DNA of 64,000 nt, from positions 52,005,627 through 52,069,626 of the forward strand of contig NW_020312828.1 of NCBI RefSeq assembly GCF_003265705.1. The letters are read 5' to 3'. This document shows positions 22,741 to 34,232 of this stretch, one piece after another; within the stretch, counting starts at the first letter, position 1; each line of letters opens with the position of its first letter. The notes under the pieces were generated by a model. It searched no databases, was not told the origin of the DNA, and saw only the letters and a list, made by a program, of their open reading frames with translations. The position numbers were made by a program, and so were the translations under genes. The stretch comes from Callorhinus ursinus. Taxonomy: Eukaryota; Chordata; Mammalia; Carnivora; Otariidae.

Positions 22741-22941
22741 GGAGTGCCTGGGTGGCTCAGTCAGCTAAGTGTCCGACTCTTGATTTCAGTTCAAGTTATA
22801 ATCTCAGGTTGGCGAGATTGAGCCCTGCCTTGGGCTCCATGCTCACCAGGAAGTCTGCTTGAAATTCTCTCTCTCCCTCTGCCCCTACCCCCATTACTGC
22901 TCTCTCTCTAAATAAATAAAATCTTTAAAAGTAAATAAAAT
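22741..22941 (+). mobile_element. can-SINE, older subtype
   Basis: GAGTGCCTGGGTGGCTCAG, GTCCGACTCTTGATTTCAG, GGCTCCATGCTCACCAGG, CT tract, CTAAATAAATAAAATCTTT. Target-site duplication AAAGGAAAGACAT (22728-22740) against AAAGGAAAGACAC (22942-22954). The GACTCTTGATTTC head marks an older subtype. Confidence 0.94.
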
Positions 22942-23280
22942 AAAGGAAAGACACATCTTTATAACACGTACACACATAGGCATAATAATATCAACAAACC
23001 TGGCTAGCTTGAGCTTCAGAATCTTTTGTTCCAGTGTTGTATGTGACTGCTATTAGGATTGTATGAGAAATGTGGAGAAATGTCAGCATCCTACTGGGAG
23101 GGGAGCACTGGAATAATTTTTCATGTAGGGTCTGTTTCCTTACTGCAGAATGACATCAGGAAAGAGTTGGATCGGTTCTCATCTTAATGGCCTTTGTCTC
23201 CTGTGTTAGGTCTAGGCCAGCTACATTTGGAGAAATGGCTGAGCTCTCTACTGAATTTTTTGACTCTAATGATGCTACAG

Positions 23281-23640
23281 TGGTCTGAACTTTTTTCTTC
23301 TCCCCCACTCCCTGCCAAATTCATATTTTGAAACCTAATCCCCAACATGATAGCATTTAGAGGTTGAGCCTTTGGGAGGTGATTAGGTCAGGAGGGTGGA
23401 GACTTCTGATGGGATTAGTGCTCTTATAAGAGACCCCAGGGAGCTTCCTCATCCTTCCCTCTTCAGAGGACACAGTGAGAAGACAGCTATTTATGAACCA
23501 GAATGTGTGTCCTCACCAGACACTGAATCTGCCAACACCTTGACCTTAGATTTCCTAGCCTCTAGAACTGTGAGAAATAGATTAGTGTTTGTTTATAAGC
23601 CCCCCAGTCTATGGTATTCTTTCAGAGCAGATAAGTCCTA
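23281..23640 (+). mobile_element. MLT1A-type MaLR LTR
   Basis: Sense MLT1 landmarks in order: CAAATTCATATTTTGAAACC, GAGCCTTTGGGAGGTGATTAG, GGGATTAGTGCTCTTATAAG, GAGGACACAGTGAGAAG, CTAGCCTCTAGAACTGTGAG, CCCCCAGTCTATGGTATT. Full-length solo LTR. The 81-codon frame 23396-23641 is inside it and is not a gene. Confidence 0.92.
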
Positions 23641-23699
23641 AAGAGTAAGTTATATTTATGACAACAGTAGCAAGAGGCAGGGGCATTGAAAAGTCATAT

Positions 23700-23890
23700 A
23701 GGGTAGGGATTGTGAATGGGTTTGGAGTTTGGGGGCCCACAACCTGAATCCCAGCTTTGACTGTTAGTTGTTGCATGGCCTTGGGCAAGGTGTAATTTTC
23801 TCATCTATAAAATGGTTTCGAGGAAAAAAATACATGCTGATAACACTTTTAGCATGGTTGCTGGCCTAGAATGAACTTTCAGTGTATTGC
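23700..23890 (+). mobile_element. MIR SINE
   Basis: AACCTGAATCCCAGCTTTGAC, TGCATGGCCTTGGGCAAGG, TTTTCTCATCTATAAAATGG: the tRNA-like B-box side and central core of MIR in sense orientation. Confidence 0.85.
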
Positions 23891-23891
23891 A

Positions 23892-25174
23892 TAACAACAC
23901 TGGAAATAGATCAACTTTGTATTTGAATCAAAATCCTGCATGCATTTTCAGCAACAGAGTTAGAGAATCTGAATAATCTGAGATTAGGGCCTAGACATGC
24001 ACTTTTTACAGATCTCCGTAGAGGATAATGTAGGACTAGATGAAAAAATCACGCTCTGGGTTGGGACATTCTCTGACCTCGCTCAGCTTGGTCTCTGAAT
24101 ATCTAACTCCAATAAATGTAGACCCTACTTTGTACAGGTAAACTCCTAGTCCTGACTCAGCCTTTCTCTATTTCTATATGATCCCCACCTCACTGACACA
24201 ACCATTTCTCTGCCCCACCCCAGAACTTCACATTTCAATGAACACAGAGAGGCCTCCCTGAAAGATGGTATTTGAAAGAGAACCATAGTTGGACTGAGCT
24301 AGGACAGGTCTTTTGTATAGAAGATGCAACTGGTGAAAAGATGCTAAATTTAGGAGTGGGAAGAACCATATAGCACATAAGGAAGTTGCATAGACAAAAA
24401 TGAAAAACACGTTTTTCTGATTCATCAATATTATTACTGAAATAATTTTACCCTAACTCCCTACATTCCTTATGTCAGTTATGCAAGAGGGTAATAAAAT
24501 TCTCAGCCTGGAATTTCTGTTAACTCTGTTAGTTGTTGAGGGAATGGTAGACATTCCAATATCCTGTTCACCTGTGGGTTTAGGGAACAATGGACATTTT
24601 TGTTCACCTGTGGGTGGTACCAGGGTCATAGAGGAAGCAGGATTGGGAATGATCACAGGTGAGTAAAGCATCTGTTCATAGAGCATTCAAGAAGGGAACC
24701 AAACCAAGTCTTTAGTCAGTGAACTTAGTGAGGATAGTCTCTGAGACTGGGAAGTCTGGCCACACAGTTGGAGTCCCAAGTGAGACTTCTAGAAGCACAA
24801 CTTAAAATCAGAAATCCATTCATATGAACCTGGATAGGTTTGTCTGATGTAGTGTTAGGAGCACAGGTGAAAGTGCCCCCAAATTAACCAGATATCAAAG
24901 AATAGTGAACAGATTGTAAATTAGGAGAAATCAGCTTGAGGTTGCCACTTTTTCAAATTAGGGAGTAACTTAATGTTATAAGCCACTCAGGACCAGGCTA
25001 AGTACTTCCAGTTGTTGGGAATCTTCAGTCAAGATCAGTAGGTTTAACCGTGAGGAAAGTGGGTGGGATGGGGGGGGGGTAGAGAAGTCAAAGGCAATGA
25101 GGAGAGGGCTAATACCATCAGAGCATTACCAACTTTGAATTTTCCCAGGTGCAATTTGCAAAGTATTACTGCAA
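23892..25174. other. Unique DNA
   Basis: No exon or recognised repeat. Contains a short G run near 25069. A TTTTGTTCACCTGTGGG near-duplicate pair occurs at about 24563 and 24600. Confidence 0.45.
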
Positions 25175-25395
25175 GTGAATGTCACTACTACCTACCATTT
25201 ATTAAATCCTTACTATGTGCTAAGAACTGTGCTAAGTATTTTACATGTGTCATCTATTAATTCTTCCCAGCAACCCAATAGGTAGATTTATTTAATCACT
25301 GAGAAAACTAAGTTTTCATAGAAGTAATATGCTAGTTTGACAGAGCTGTTAGTGAAAGAGCTAGAACCCAGATGTGTTAACTACTATATTTTCTG
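25175..25395 (-). mobile_element. MIR SINE, antisense
   Basis: CCATTTATTAAATCCTTAC, TATGTGCTAAGAACTGTGCTAAG, ACTGAGAAAACTAAG and AGCTAGAACCCAGATGTG cover nearly the whole MIR in antisense. Confidence 0.87.
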
Positions 25396-25929
25396 ATTTT
25401 AGCTGTGATGTGTTTGTGCTAAAAGCACAATAGTCCTTTCCAAAGTAGTTTTCTTTATTCCTTTCCACGTGTAACTCCAACTTTCCCAGAAGGAAAATGA
25501 GGACATGTGAAAAAAATGTAAGAATATACATACCTTATCTCCCTCTTTCTCCCTCCTTCTCTCAACCATCTCTATCATCTATTATCCATCTAATGTATAT
25601 TTATATAATGCTAAGCAGCATTAATTGATAAATCATATAAATACTGAGCTTCTATTCTGTCTTAAACATTTAGGAATATAGTGTGAGAAATTCAAGCATG
25701 TAGGAAACACTCTTCCTGAGCTCAAGGAAGTCCAGTTGGGGCCATAAGATAAATGCTGTAATAATGTAAGGAAGGTCGTATGTATACATGCTATGCAAAC
25801 AAATGCTATAGGAGTCCAAGAGAGGGAAAGGCCTCTTTGATAATTGGGGATGACTTTATGGGATATGGGGGAGGTTTGGTTAGGACTTCATAGTATTCTG
25901 TAAAAATCAGCTGAGTCAAGTTTGGGGCT
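25396..25929. other. Unique DNA
   Basis: No exon or recognised repeat. It includes CT-rich ATCTCCCTCTTTCTCCCTCC near 25538. Confidence 0.45.
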
Positions 25930-26020
25930 TCATGTCTGCATCAGGAGTATCTAGCCCAGTGCATAAGACATAGTAGGAGTCAATGTTTTCAATTAAAAGA
26001 ATGAGGCAATGAATGATATC
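25930..26020 (+). mobile_element. L2 LINE 3' end fragment
   Basis: ATCTAGCCCAGTGCATAAG, ACATAGTAGGAGTCAATG and AATGAGGCAATGAATG fit the L2 3' end. Diverged. Confidence 0.6.
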
Positions 26021-26455
26021 TGTTGACCATTTAGCTCCTCTACTTTTTGCAACAGATTCATGGCTGCACACAAATTATTCCCTTTGTACAACTGTTGTGC
26101 ATTATTTAAAGGCTAATTACATTTACCATCAAGCCTTTGAATCCAATCATCTTCTAATATTTGTGGTTATTGTAGGGGGCTCATAAGGAAAAAACAAACA
26201 AACCTGGAAATGGAAAAAAAAAATCACTTTGACCTGGAAAAGAAACTCAAAGTGTTTTCAATTAGATTCATTAAGTTGTGCATATCTGTATTTTTCCACA
26301 AGTAGAAGCTTGCAAAATCTTGTAGACATGCAGTTCTTGTCCCATTGAAAAATACTCAGAAATATTTATTTTGTCTTTAGGCAACCAATAGCAATGTTTT
26401 ATTATCTACCAATTACAAATAGCTTAAATCTTCTAGCCTTTCCCTCCAAGGAAGT

Positions 26456-26945
26456 TGCATTAGCTTTCTATTTCTGTATAACAAATTACCCTAAAACTTA
26501 CCAGCTTAAAAGAGCAAACCCTGGTTGTCTTTGATAGCAGCTCAGCTGGGTGGTTCTAGGTCCACATTTCTCGTGACATTGCTGTCAGGGTGCCAGTCTG
26601 GGCCACAGTCATCTGAAAGCTTGTCTGTAGCTGAGGATTTACTTCCAACCTCTATCATATGTGAATAGGAAGCCTCAGTTTATCACTGGCTCTTGGGAAC
26701 AGACCTCAGTTCCTTGCCACATCAGCCTCTGCATGGGGCAGCTCCCAACATGCCGGCTGGCTTCTTTCAGGGTAAGTCATCTAAGGAAAAGAGAGAGAAC
26801 AAGAGAAAAGCCCGCCCTTTTATGACTTGGTGTCTGAAATCTCATACCTTCGTTTTCACTGTATTCTATTTATTAGAAATGAATATTAAGTCCTCCTTTC
26901 AAGAAGAAGGGGATCAAAGAAGGGGTGGAGAAGCAAAGAATTAGT
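26456..26945 (-). mobile_element. MLT1-type MaLR LTR, antisense
   Basis: TGCATTAGCTTTCTATTTC, ATAACAAATTACCCTAAAAC, CAGCTCAGCTGGGTGG, CAGTTCCTTGCCAC, CATGGGGCAGCTCCCAACATG and ATTCTATTTATTAGAAATG match this LTR type in antisense. The 83-codon frame 26693-26944 is a by-product. Confidence 0.75.
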
Positions 26946-27521
26946 GAAGATTTGTTTGAAACCACCTTGTTCACTTATTATGTTTGTCTCTATACATAGT
27001 CTTCCTGCCTTAGAATAAGAGGATTTTTTCTTTTGAAAGGAATGATGGGCATTTTGATATATATCACTTTCTATATTACAAATACATTGGCAAAATGGCA
27101 TTGGATTATTTTGAAAAATATTTAAGAAACAGACCTTTGTGAAACTCCTTGTTGTGTTGACTGTATGAATGTTTAGCCTGCTAAATAAAGAATAGTTTTG
27201 CTCCATCTGAACAAAACGTTTACTTTTTTGACCCTAAGAACCTCTTTAAATGATCAGCTTTCCTCCTCTTGCTATCTGCAAGATTTGAAGTAAAATTTCT
27301 GGCCGAACTTCAGTGAAATTAAAAATCTTTTGTATGTATTTTGAGAACTAATTTCATACCTGACTTCCTCTTATTTTCTTATCACAACTGGCCCTTATCC
27401 CAGTTTTTTAACTTTCTCTTTTTTGTTTTTGTAAATTTTTGAAATTTTTTAAAAAATGTGTTTTGAAAATGTCCTCTCATCATTTTTGGAACAAAAGAGG
27501 CTATAAATAAGTATGGGGCCT
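26946..27521. other. Unique DNA
   Basis: No exon or recognised repeat. AT-rich with T-runs near 27410-27460. Confidence 0.45.
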
Positions 27522-28330
27522 ATCAGGGAAATTCAAGTCAAAACCACATTGAGATACCATCTTACACCAGTTAGAATGGCAAAAATGGACGGAAAGAAAC
27601 AACAAATGTTGGAGAGGTTGTGGAGAAAGGGGAACCCTCTTACACTGTTGGTGGGAATGCAAGTTGCTACAGCCACTTTGGAAAACAGTGTGGAGGTGCC
27701 TCAAAAATTTAAAAATAGAGCTACCCTATGACCCAGCAATTGCACTCCTGGGTATTTACCCCAAAGACACAGATGTAGTGAAAAGAAGGGCCATATGCAC
27801 CCCAAAGTTCATAGCAGCAATGTCCGCAATAGCCAAACTGTGGAAAGAGCCGAGATGCCCTTCAACAGACGAATGGATAAAGAAGATGTGGTCCATATAT
27901 ACAATGGAATATTACTCAGCCATCAGAAAGGATGAACACCCAACTTTTTCATCAACATGGTTGGGACTGGAGGAGATTCTGCTAAGTGAAAAATGTCAAG
28001 CGGAGAAAGTCAACTATCATATGGTTTCACTTATTTGTGGAACATGAGGAATAACATGGAGGACATTAGGAGAAGGAAGGGAAAAATGAAGGGGGGGAAA
28101 ATCGGAGGGAGAGATGAACCATGAGAGACTATGGACTCTGAGAAACAAACTGAGGGTTCTAGAGGGGAGGGGGGTGGGGGGTTGGGTTAGCCTGGTGATG
28201 GGTATTAAGGAGGGTATATGCTGCATGGAGCACTGGGTGTTATACGAAAACAGTGGATCATGGATCACCACATCAAAAACTAATGATGTATTGTATGGTG
28301 ACTAACATAACAAAATTAAAAAAAAAAAGT
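27522..28330 (+). mobile_element. 5'-truncated carnivore L1
   Basis: Begins ATCAGGGAAATTCAAGTCA within ORF2, continues through GGGAATGCAAGTTGC and GAATGGATAAAGAAGATGTGG to the ORF2 stop at 28045-28047. The full carnivore 3' UTR follows (AAACAAACTGAGGGTTCTAG, GGGTTAGCCTGGTGATGGG, GTGACTAACATAACA) with A11. A relatively young copy. The flanks AAGTATGGGGCC and AAGTGTGGAGCT may be a decayed duplication. Confidence 0.95.
27664..28047 (+). pseudogene. L1 ORF2 C-terminal fragment
   Basis: Open for 127 codons and recognisable as the last part of the L1 ORF2 protein (reverse transcriptase/endonuclease), past the polymerase domain, near the cysteine-rich region. Signatures include [37 protein letters not shown] and YSAIRKDE, ending LICGT-stop. 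The upstream part (27530-27600, with [14 protein letters not shown]) is in another frame, so a frameshift lies near 27590-27660. No endonuclease or RT domain remains, so it is non-functional. The annotated start is only the first in-frame ATG. Confidence 0.92.
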
Positions 28331-28377
28331 GTGGAGCTTATATGTGTGTGTGTGGGGTATATATTTTATCAATGTAA

Positions 28378-28562
28378 AATAATGACTATCATTTATTGAA
28401 TGTTATATATAAATCACTTTATGGATATTAATTTAATGTTCACAAAGATCCTTTGATATAAAGAACATCATCCCAATTAATACATGATGCAACAAGGTTA
28501 AAAATTGCTTGTAATTGGCAGAACCAGAATGCAAACCCAAGTCTGTCTAACTCCAAAGCCTC
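28378..28562 (-). mobile_element. MIR SINE, antisense
   Basis: ACTATCATTTATTGAATG, TTAATTTAATGTTCACAAAG, ATGCAACAAGGTTAAAAATTG and CAAACCCAAGTCTGTCTAAC follow antisense MIR. Directly follows the L1 tail. Confidence 0.8.
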
Positions 28563-29959
28563 TCCCACAACTCAGAGCATAAGTAAATGGCTGAGATGCC
28601 TGCGCCCTCAGCTTCAGACTCTCCCTGTGCAGCTCTCTTGACCATCTCTACTGATGAGTCCTGCTTGCTCAGGAGAAGACATCACACTGCTGTCTCTGGA
28701 TCACATGCTTGAACAGAAACATTGTGGTACAAGGGGTTTACTTCCCAACTATTTTCTGTCCCGTGCATTCCTCTCCTCCACCCACCCCAAACAATATGAA
28801 GCAAAACACAAGACAGCAGTAGGGGAATATGAACTAAGATTTATATTTTGGGAAGGCACAAACAGCTTTGTGGACTTAGCATACTTGAAAAGTATCTCTG
28901 AGGGCTCAACTTGACTCCATAAAATTTCCCTTCACATTTATGTGTTTGGACTTTGGGGATTGAGATAAATACTTGACTTGATATCAGCCCTACTGCCAAA
29001 ATTAAACTATAGCCATCTTCCTGTTTTGAAAACAAATCTGCACAAATTATTGAACCATGCAGAATTTCTACCTGCGTTAATAAACTGATGACCTAAAATC
29101 AGGGAGAAGGGAGACATGGTGTATACTTCATTTGATCTGTTGGCTGATGAAAGCAGAGGATCAACTTTATGAGATTCAAATTCACATTTTGCTTTCAATC
29201 ATCTTTAAGTCTAGAGAAATATTCTTTTCACTGTCAAATTTTCCACATGAGTAGATTTGGGAGTAGTCTATTCAATCCATTCTATGACAATTTGGCAGGG
29301 ATGGAAGCCCTTGATTTGATAGACACAAGCCCTATGAGCTGCACGTGGTCTGTAATGTTCATCTGTTGACTTGGCTGAGGGGGAACTCAATTTATTCAGC
29401 ATCAGGATATGAGTATTGGTTGATTGTAGCTCCTGCTTCATTTGCTTCATATAAATGGCATTCTACTTTAGACTCAGGAAATAAGTCCAGATTTGACTTA
29501 TAATACAAACAGTTTAGCAATTTTTTAAAAATGTGTAAGGATTGGATTCCTTTAGTAGATTTAGCAGAATGCTAAAGTATCCTAGAAGTTGAATAGAGCA
29601 GTAGAAAATGAGTCTCATGGGTTGAAATCGTATAATTATTAGACTTTCTCTAATTAAAAAAGCAATCACTCTGTCCTCAGATCTCTGAAAATGCAAAAGA
29701 AATTGTCTTCTCAGAACATGGTTGGAAACTAAACAATTCTTAGGGAAGATTTAGAAAAGGCATTGGCTGGGGTGCTGATTTTTCTGTATGTTTTCTGTCT
29801 CTAATCCTTTCTTTAAATTTGTAATTTCTGAAGAAATGGGCCCCCCAAAAATTGATATGGCCAAATTTTTCCTGTTACTTTAACTTGAAAAACCATCACT
29901 CACAACTATGTATTGGAAATGGTAGAGTTTCTGGGGTACAACAAATATACAACATCAAA
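28563..29959. other. Unique DNA
   Basis: No exon or recognised repeat over 1.4 kb. Frames such as 28654-28914 (+) lack a domain. Confidence 0.5.
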
Positions 29960-30500
29960 GATTTTGTACATTCATTCATTTACTCATGTAACAATTTTTT
30001 GACTGCCTACACTACCACCAGGTGTTCAAAGTACTTGGGGATTCAGCACTGGGAAAAAAAAGTGAAGAGAGCAAAGACAAAAATTTTTTCTCTTAGAGCT
30101 TGTGTACTAATTAGGGAATACAACAATATACGACATAAGCAAAACATAGTTTGTTAGATAGTAGTAAATGCCAAAGAGAAAAAACAGGGGTTGGAAGTGT
30201 TGGGGGTAGGAGAGATTGAAAGTTGACAGCTTGTGGGCAGAGAAGTCTTCATTGAAAAGATGGCATTTGAACAGAGACATGCTAGGAGGGAAGGAGTAAA
30301 CCATGTTGGGATGCATGGAAAGGGTTTCCAGTCAAAGAAATAGCAGTGCAAAGATCCTGGGGTGATAGCCTTTCTGACTGATTATGGAACAGAAGGTAAG
30401 GCCAGTGTGCCTGAGTAAAGTAAGGGAGGGGAGAATTAGAAGAATAAGAATAATAATTATTGGGGATAAGAGGCAAATCCCCTAGAGGTTTGCATGTGTT
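29960..30500 (+). mobile_element. Ancient mammalian interspersed repeat (family not named)
   Basis: Follows the familiar old repeat pattern: ATTCATTCATTTACTCATG, GACTGCCTACACTACCACC, GGGGATTCAGCACTGGG, ATTGAAAAGATGGCATTTG, AACAGAGACATGCTAGG, AGTGCAAAGATCCTGGGG, AAGGCCAGTGTG. I recognise the consensus but am not certain of its database name. Frames on both strands here are accidental. Confidence 0.55.
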
Positions 30501-30515
30501 AGCAAGGCCTGTTAC

Positions 30516-30675
30516 TCTGTCAGTGTTTCCCAATGCATTGTTACATGCCTAGTAGTATCTCTGGCCTCTGTCCATTAGATTACAGTAGCCTCCCCCCAGA
30601 ATGAAAATTAAAAATGTCTTCAGACATTGCCAAATATTTCCTGGGGGCAAAAATCACTGTGGAGAATCACTGCTT
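30516..30675 (-). mobile_element. hAT-type non-autonomous DNA transposon (MER-like)
   Basis: GTCAGTGTTTCCCAATGC at one end and CACTGTGGAGAATCACTG at the other, with CTTCAGACATTGCCAAATATT and TCCTGGGGGCAAAAATCAC between, is the antisense of a widespread Charlie-group element. Ends are decayed. Confidence 0.6.
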
Positions 30676-31308
30676 TAAGTGATATGAGAAGCCAAGTGAT
30701 ATAGAAGAGTGGGCTGCATGGTCTGACTTAAAATTTAATAAAATCACTGACTGCCATTTTGAGTATAAACTGAAGGGAGCATGAGAAATCATACAGTATT
30801 TCTGTAATTCAATAGATTCTGAATTTTAAAACTGGATGTTGATAATGAGAATTCTGTTGCTATATTCAGAGGCTACTTCTCCTTGTGTGATATCTGATTA
30901 GCTCAATAATTAAAGGAAATTTGTAGATATCATAGGAAACCCCAAAATGGCATCCCTCCTATCCATTACAATGAAAAACTTTAAGTTTTCCTAACTTGTT
31001 AGAGGGAAAAAAAATCTCAGATTATCAATGTAAACTAACATTAGAAGACTGAATTTTGTAGCCGTCTGTTATTCCATATACTTTTTAAATGGAATTCTAT
31101 ACAAAGTGGCATCATCTCATCCTAATATTAATATGTGTTAATATTAACATATTTAAACATATATATGGCAAATTATCATATTAAGGACCAAAATTGCTGG
31201 ATAACTCTATTTTTATTATCAAAATCCTAATATTACATTTACCGTGAAATTAAAATTAATGTCCATTAAAAAAAAAGACTGAATTTCATACAAGAATTTT
31301 AAAGCTTT
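30676..31308. other. Unique AT-rich DNA
   Basis: No exon or recognised repeat. AT-rich palindromic stretch CCTAATATTAATATGTGTTA near 31120. Confidence 0.45.
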
Positions 31309-31430
31309 GGGCACATAGCTGGTTCAGTCAATGGGGCATGTGACTCTTGATCTTGGGATTGTGAGTTCGAGCCCTGCATTGGGTGTAGACATTACTTAAA
31401 AATAAAAAAGCTAAAAACAATTTTTTAAAG
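31309..31430 (+). mobile_element. Old, short tRNA-derived SINE
   Basis: GGGCACATAGCTGGTTCAG, GTGACTCTTGATCTTGGG, a good B box GTGAGTTCGAGCCCTGC, then TTGGGTGTAGACATTACTTA and an A-rich tail. This is an older carnivore tRNA-SINE type without the CT-rich tract of the other copies. Confidence 0.8.
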
Positions 31431-31599
31431 GTTTTCTATTACAAACAGTGCCATATAGTAAAATAAGGCAATTGCAAATGTTATTTTTGGACAAATGCTA
31501 TTTTGTATATGTATGTGACATATTTTTTAATTGTTTATATTTTACATCTACAAATTCATATGTATTTGAATATATTAGCTTGAATATATAAAGGATTAA

Positions 31600-31951
31600 T
31601 ATTAATACACAAATCTCTTTGGAATTAATAAGGAAAAGAGAAAGACTAATAGCAAGAAGGACACCTGGTATCAAGAAGTACACAATAGGAAAAAATAGAT
31701 GAATAATATAGAAAAATAATTTTAAAAACTTGTTTAACACCTCTAAGAATCAAATAAATTCAAATTAAATGATGTACTATTTTTCATCTATCTGGCAAAG
31801 ATTAAAGAGCATCTTATTTAATATTTGCAAGTAATAGATAATTTACATCACTGGGTAAAGAGTAAAAATGAGAAACCATGAGTATTCTGCTTCTAAGAAT
31901 TTTTCCTGTGGCAATAATTAGATAAGTACCCAACCATGTATGTATATGTTT
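31600..31951 (+). mobile_element. Old L1 ORF2 fragment (left part)
   Basis: AATTAATAAGGAAAAGAGAAAG, ATAGGAAAAAATAGATGAAT, TTTTTCATCTATCTGGCAAAG and CTTCTAAGAATTTTTCCTG are degenerate L1 ORF2 in sense orientation. It breaks off at the ERV and appears to resume at about 34524. Confidence 0.6.
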
Positions 31952-32316
31952 TGTGGTTGTCATGCAAGGGTGGGATCAATGCCTCACCCAGAATAGGTTC
32001 AGATATTGATACTGATGAAACCACACATGGACCAAGAAGCTGTAAAAAAGTTTATAATTCTTATAATAAGACTTACTGGGAAGAGCAGAGCAGACACCCA
32101 AACTGATTTGGAAGGGCTTGATTGGAGGGAGAGATGAGTGGCTTTGGTTTTGATTGTGGTTAGGAAATGGGGCAGGGGTGAGTGTTTTTGTGCAGGGTCA
32201 GCCATTTGCATGGTCTGAATTTTCTGGGGCACCAAAAGAAGGGAGGACCCAGGTCTTCTTACCCGCCCAGGTGGGGCTTGAAAGCTGTCTGTGGTCAAAC
32301 ATCAAAAATAGAGTCA
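31952..32316 (-). repeat. Putative 3' LTR of the ERV remnant
   Basis: On the minus strand runs from TGACTCTATTTTTGATG to CATGACAACCACA. Compared by eye with the partner LTR at 34233-34523, the start and several internal blocks are shared, with large divergence. Confidence 0.5.
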
Positions 32317-32736
32317 GACCCTTTATTGCAATTCACTCTTGATTTTAGATTGATAATGGAAATATGCCATATTTTATTAACTGATTTTGAACTCATTTAA
32401 GCCATTATGACATTCTTTGAGGCCTGAACCCTAACTTGTAAGGAAAGTGAAAAGTTCCATTAGATGCCTTGTTCAAGAGCCCAGTATTATGTATTCTGAG
32501 AAGTAAGATGAGTGCCTTGGTACTATATCAGTAATGGCTGGAACTCTGAACGGGTTAATAAGGAGTGTCTTGGTAAGACCTTGTTCAATGGCTTTAGTAT
32601 GTGTAGAGACATGTGTGACTCTGATTTATATTTTCGGTATCAGTAAAGCAAGAAATTCTTATTGGAAGAAACCTTGGTTAAAGAACTACTATTGCTGTTG
32701 ACAGCAACAGATAGCCAGACCATTGTCAATGACCGA

Positions 32737-32922
32737 AGAGTCTGTAAAAATATGCAGAAAGGGCTGATAATTGTTCAGCTCCTTTTCTAGTGCTAAGACA
32801 ATTGCCTGAAGTTGGTCGGTGATGCTGACCCTTGGATGCTGTTTGATCAGGGATGTACCAGTTAGAGGATGGACAGAAGCAACTCTCTGGGGACCTCCCT
32901 CACGTGTGCCATCTGTGAAGTA
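32737..32922 (-). pseudogene. ERV pol fragment: RNase H domain remnant
   Basis: On the minus strand an uninterrupted frame of about 62 codons joins two RNase H-like motifs: FTDG (codons at 32908-32919) and FTDS (32737-32748), 58 codons apart in the same frame, with the QLQAIVLALE-type helix between them. In active enzymes the helix carries a catalytic glutamate. Here that site reads aspartate or is displaced. Stop codons and frame changes follow on both sides, and the 33000-33350 segment seems to be the preceding pol region in other frames. Not functional. Confidence 0.6.
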
Positions 32923-33366
32923 TATAAACTCCCTTTCTGATCATCCAGTTGATTCCTATGGGCTTCCCAAATGGCCAGTGGGTCTGAAGAGGCGTGACCT
33001 CCTCTGGTGCCATTGTCCCTGGTGAGGGAATGAGGACGGGTGAAGCCACTTTCTGTTATAGGTAGAATATACCAAAGGGTCCAGGTTTGGCTCTATCTGT
33101 AAGCACTGTTTCCATTTTAGTAAGGAGATCTCTGTGGTCATCCTGAGCCTTTAGACTTCTGTTCCCATAACCCAAGGCATAACAGTCAGTTGGGTTTGAG
33201 GAGTCAGAGGCTTAGGGCCGGATGAAAACCTTCATCTCCAGAAGGGTTCAGAATGTGGCCAGAGGTGGTGATTCTAATGGAGTGTAGCATGGGGCTGAGG
33301 AGGGAGTTTCTTGCACAGTGACATTCTCTAGGAGTGCATGTTCCACTGCAGTTTGGATAGATTCTA

Positions 33367-33544
33367 TTTTTTTTTTAAAGATTTTATTTATTTATTCATG
33401 AGAGACAGAGAGAGAGAGAGAGAGGCAGAGGGAGAAGCAGGCTCCCAAGGAGCAGGGAGCCTGATGCGGGACTCGATCCCAGGACTCTGGGAGCATGACC
33501 TGAGCCAAAGGCAGATGCTTAACCATCTGAGCCACCCAGGCGCC
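33367..33544 (-). mobile_element. can-SINE with perfect 18-bp duplication
   Basis: T-run, AAAGATTTTATTTATTTATTC, AGAGACAGAGAGAGAG, CCTGATGCGGGACTCGATCC, and a head ending GAGCCACCCAGGCGCC. Exact 18-bp target-site duplication CAGTTTGGATAGATTCTA at 33349-33366 and 33545-33562. Young insertion into the ERV remnant. Confidence 0.98.
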
Positions 33545-33663
33545 CAGTTTGGATAGATTCTAGAGCCCTTTTTTGGTAGAGAACACAATTCAAAGTGGGC
33601 CAATTTGTAAGTGACAGCATGAATGGGCCTACCATCAGCTGGAAATGAAACATGATTTAATCT

Positions 33664-33859
33664 TTTTTTTTAAAGATTTATTTATTTATTTGAGAGAGCG
33701 AGAATGAGAGAGAGAGAGTACATGAGATGGGGGAGGGTCAGAGGGAGAAGCAGGCTCCTCGCTGAGCAGGGAGCCTGATCTGGGACTTGATCCCAGGACT
33801 CTGGGATCATGACCTGAGCTGAAGGCAGTCGCTTAACCAACTGAGCCACCCAGGCGCCC
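33664..33859 (-). mobile_element. can-SINE with perfect 15-bp duplication
   Basis: Second SINE in the same orientation in the ERV remnant. Exact 15-bp duplication AACATGATTTAATCT at 33649-33663 and 33860-33874. The body has GGGTCAGAGGGAGAAGCAG and ends GAGCCACCCAGGCGCCC. Confidence 0.98.
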
Positions 33860-34232
33860 AACATGATTTAATCTGTCACACAGATCGATTTTGACCAAGA
33901 CAAACAACCCAGGTCCACTTTAAGAGAAGCCCTAATCCCACACCTATATCCCTAATGTCAGGTATTGAAACTTGGGATTTTAGATGGGTTACATCTATAA
34001 CAGAGGCTTGGTAGGATTCTACAAATGCAACAGAGTGTAGGGCAGCTCACCTGCAAGCTTGCCAGCAGATAGCAACACAACTCAAAACTCATGCTAGTTG
34101 GCACACAGCAGCCCAAAGTGTATGCTTGCCACAGGCAGATGATCCAGTTAGCAAGCCAGATGCAAGAGAACAAAGCTCCCCTGGTGGTGGTGGTCATCAC
34201 CTAAACCATCCTGCTTACAGCACCAACCCTAT

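Noticed and set aside
23396..23641. 81-codon frame with gene-like composition
   Set aside because: Entirely within an MLT1A LTR.
24563..24620. Repeated TTCACCTGTGGG as a possible tandem element
   Set aside because: Only two short copies with different surroundings; too short to interpret.
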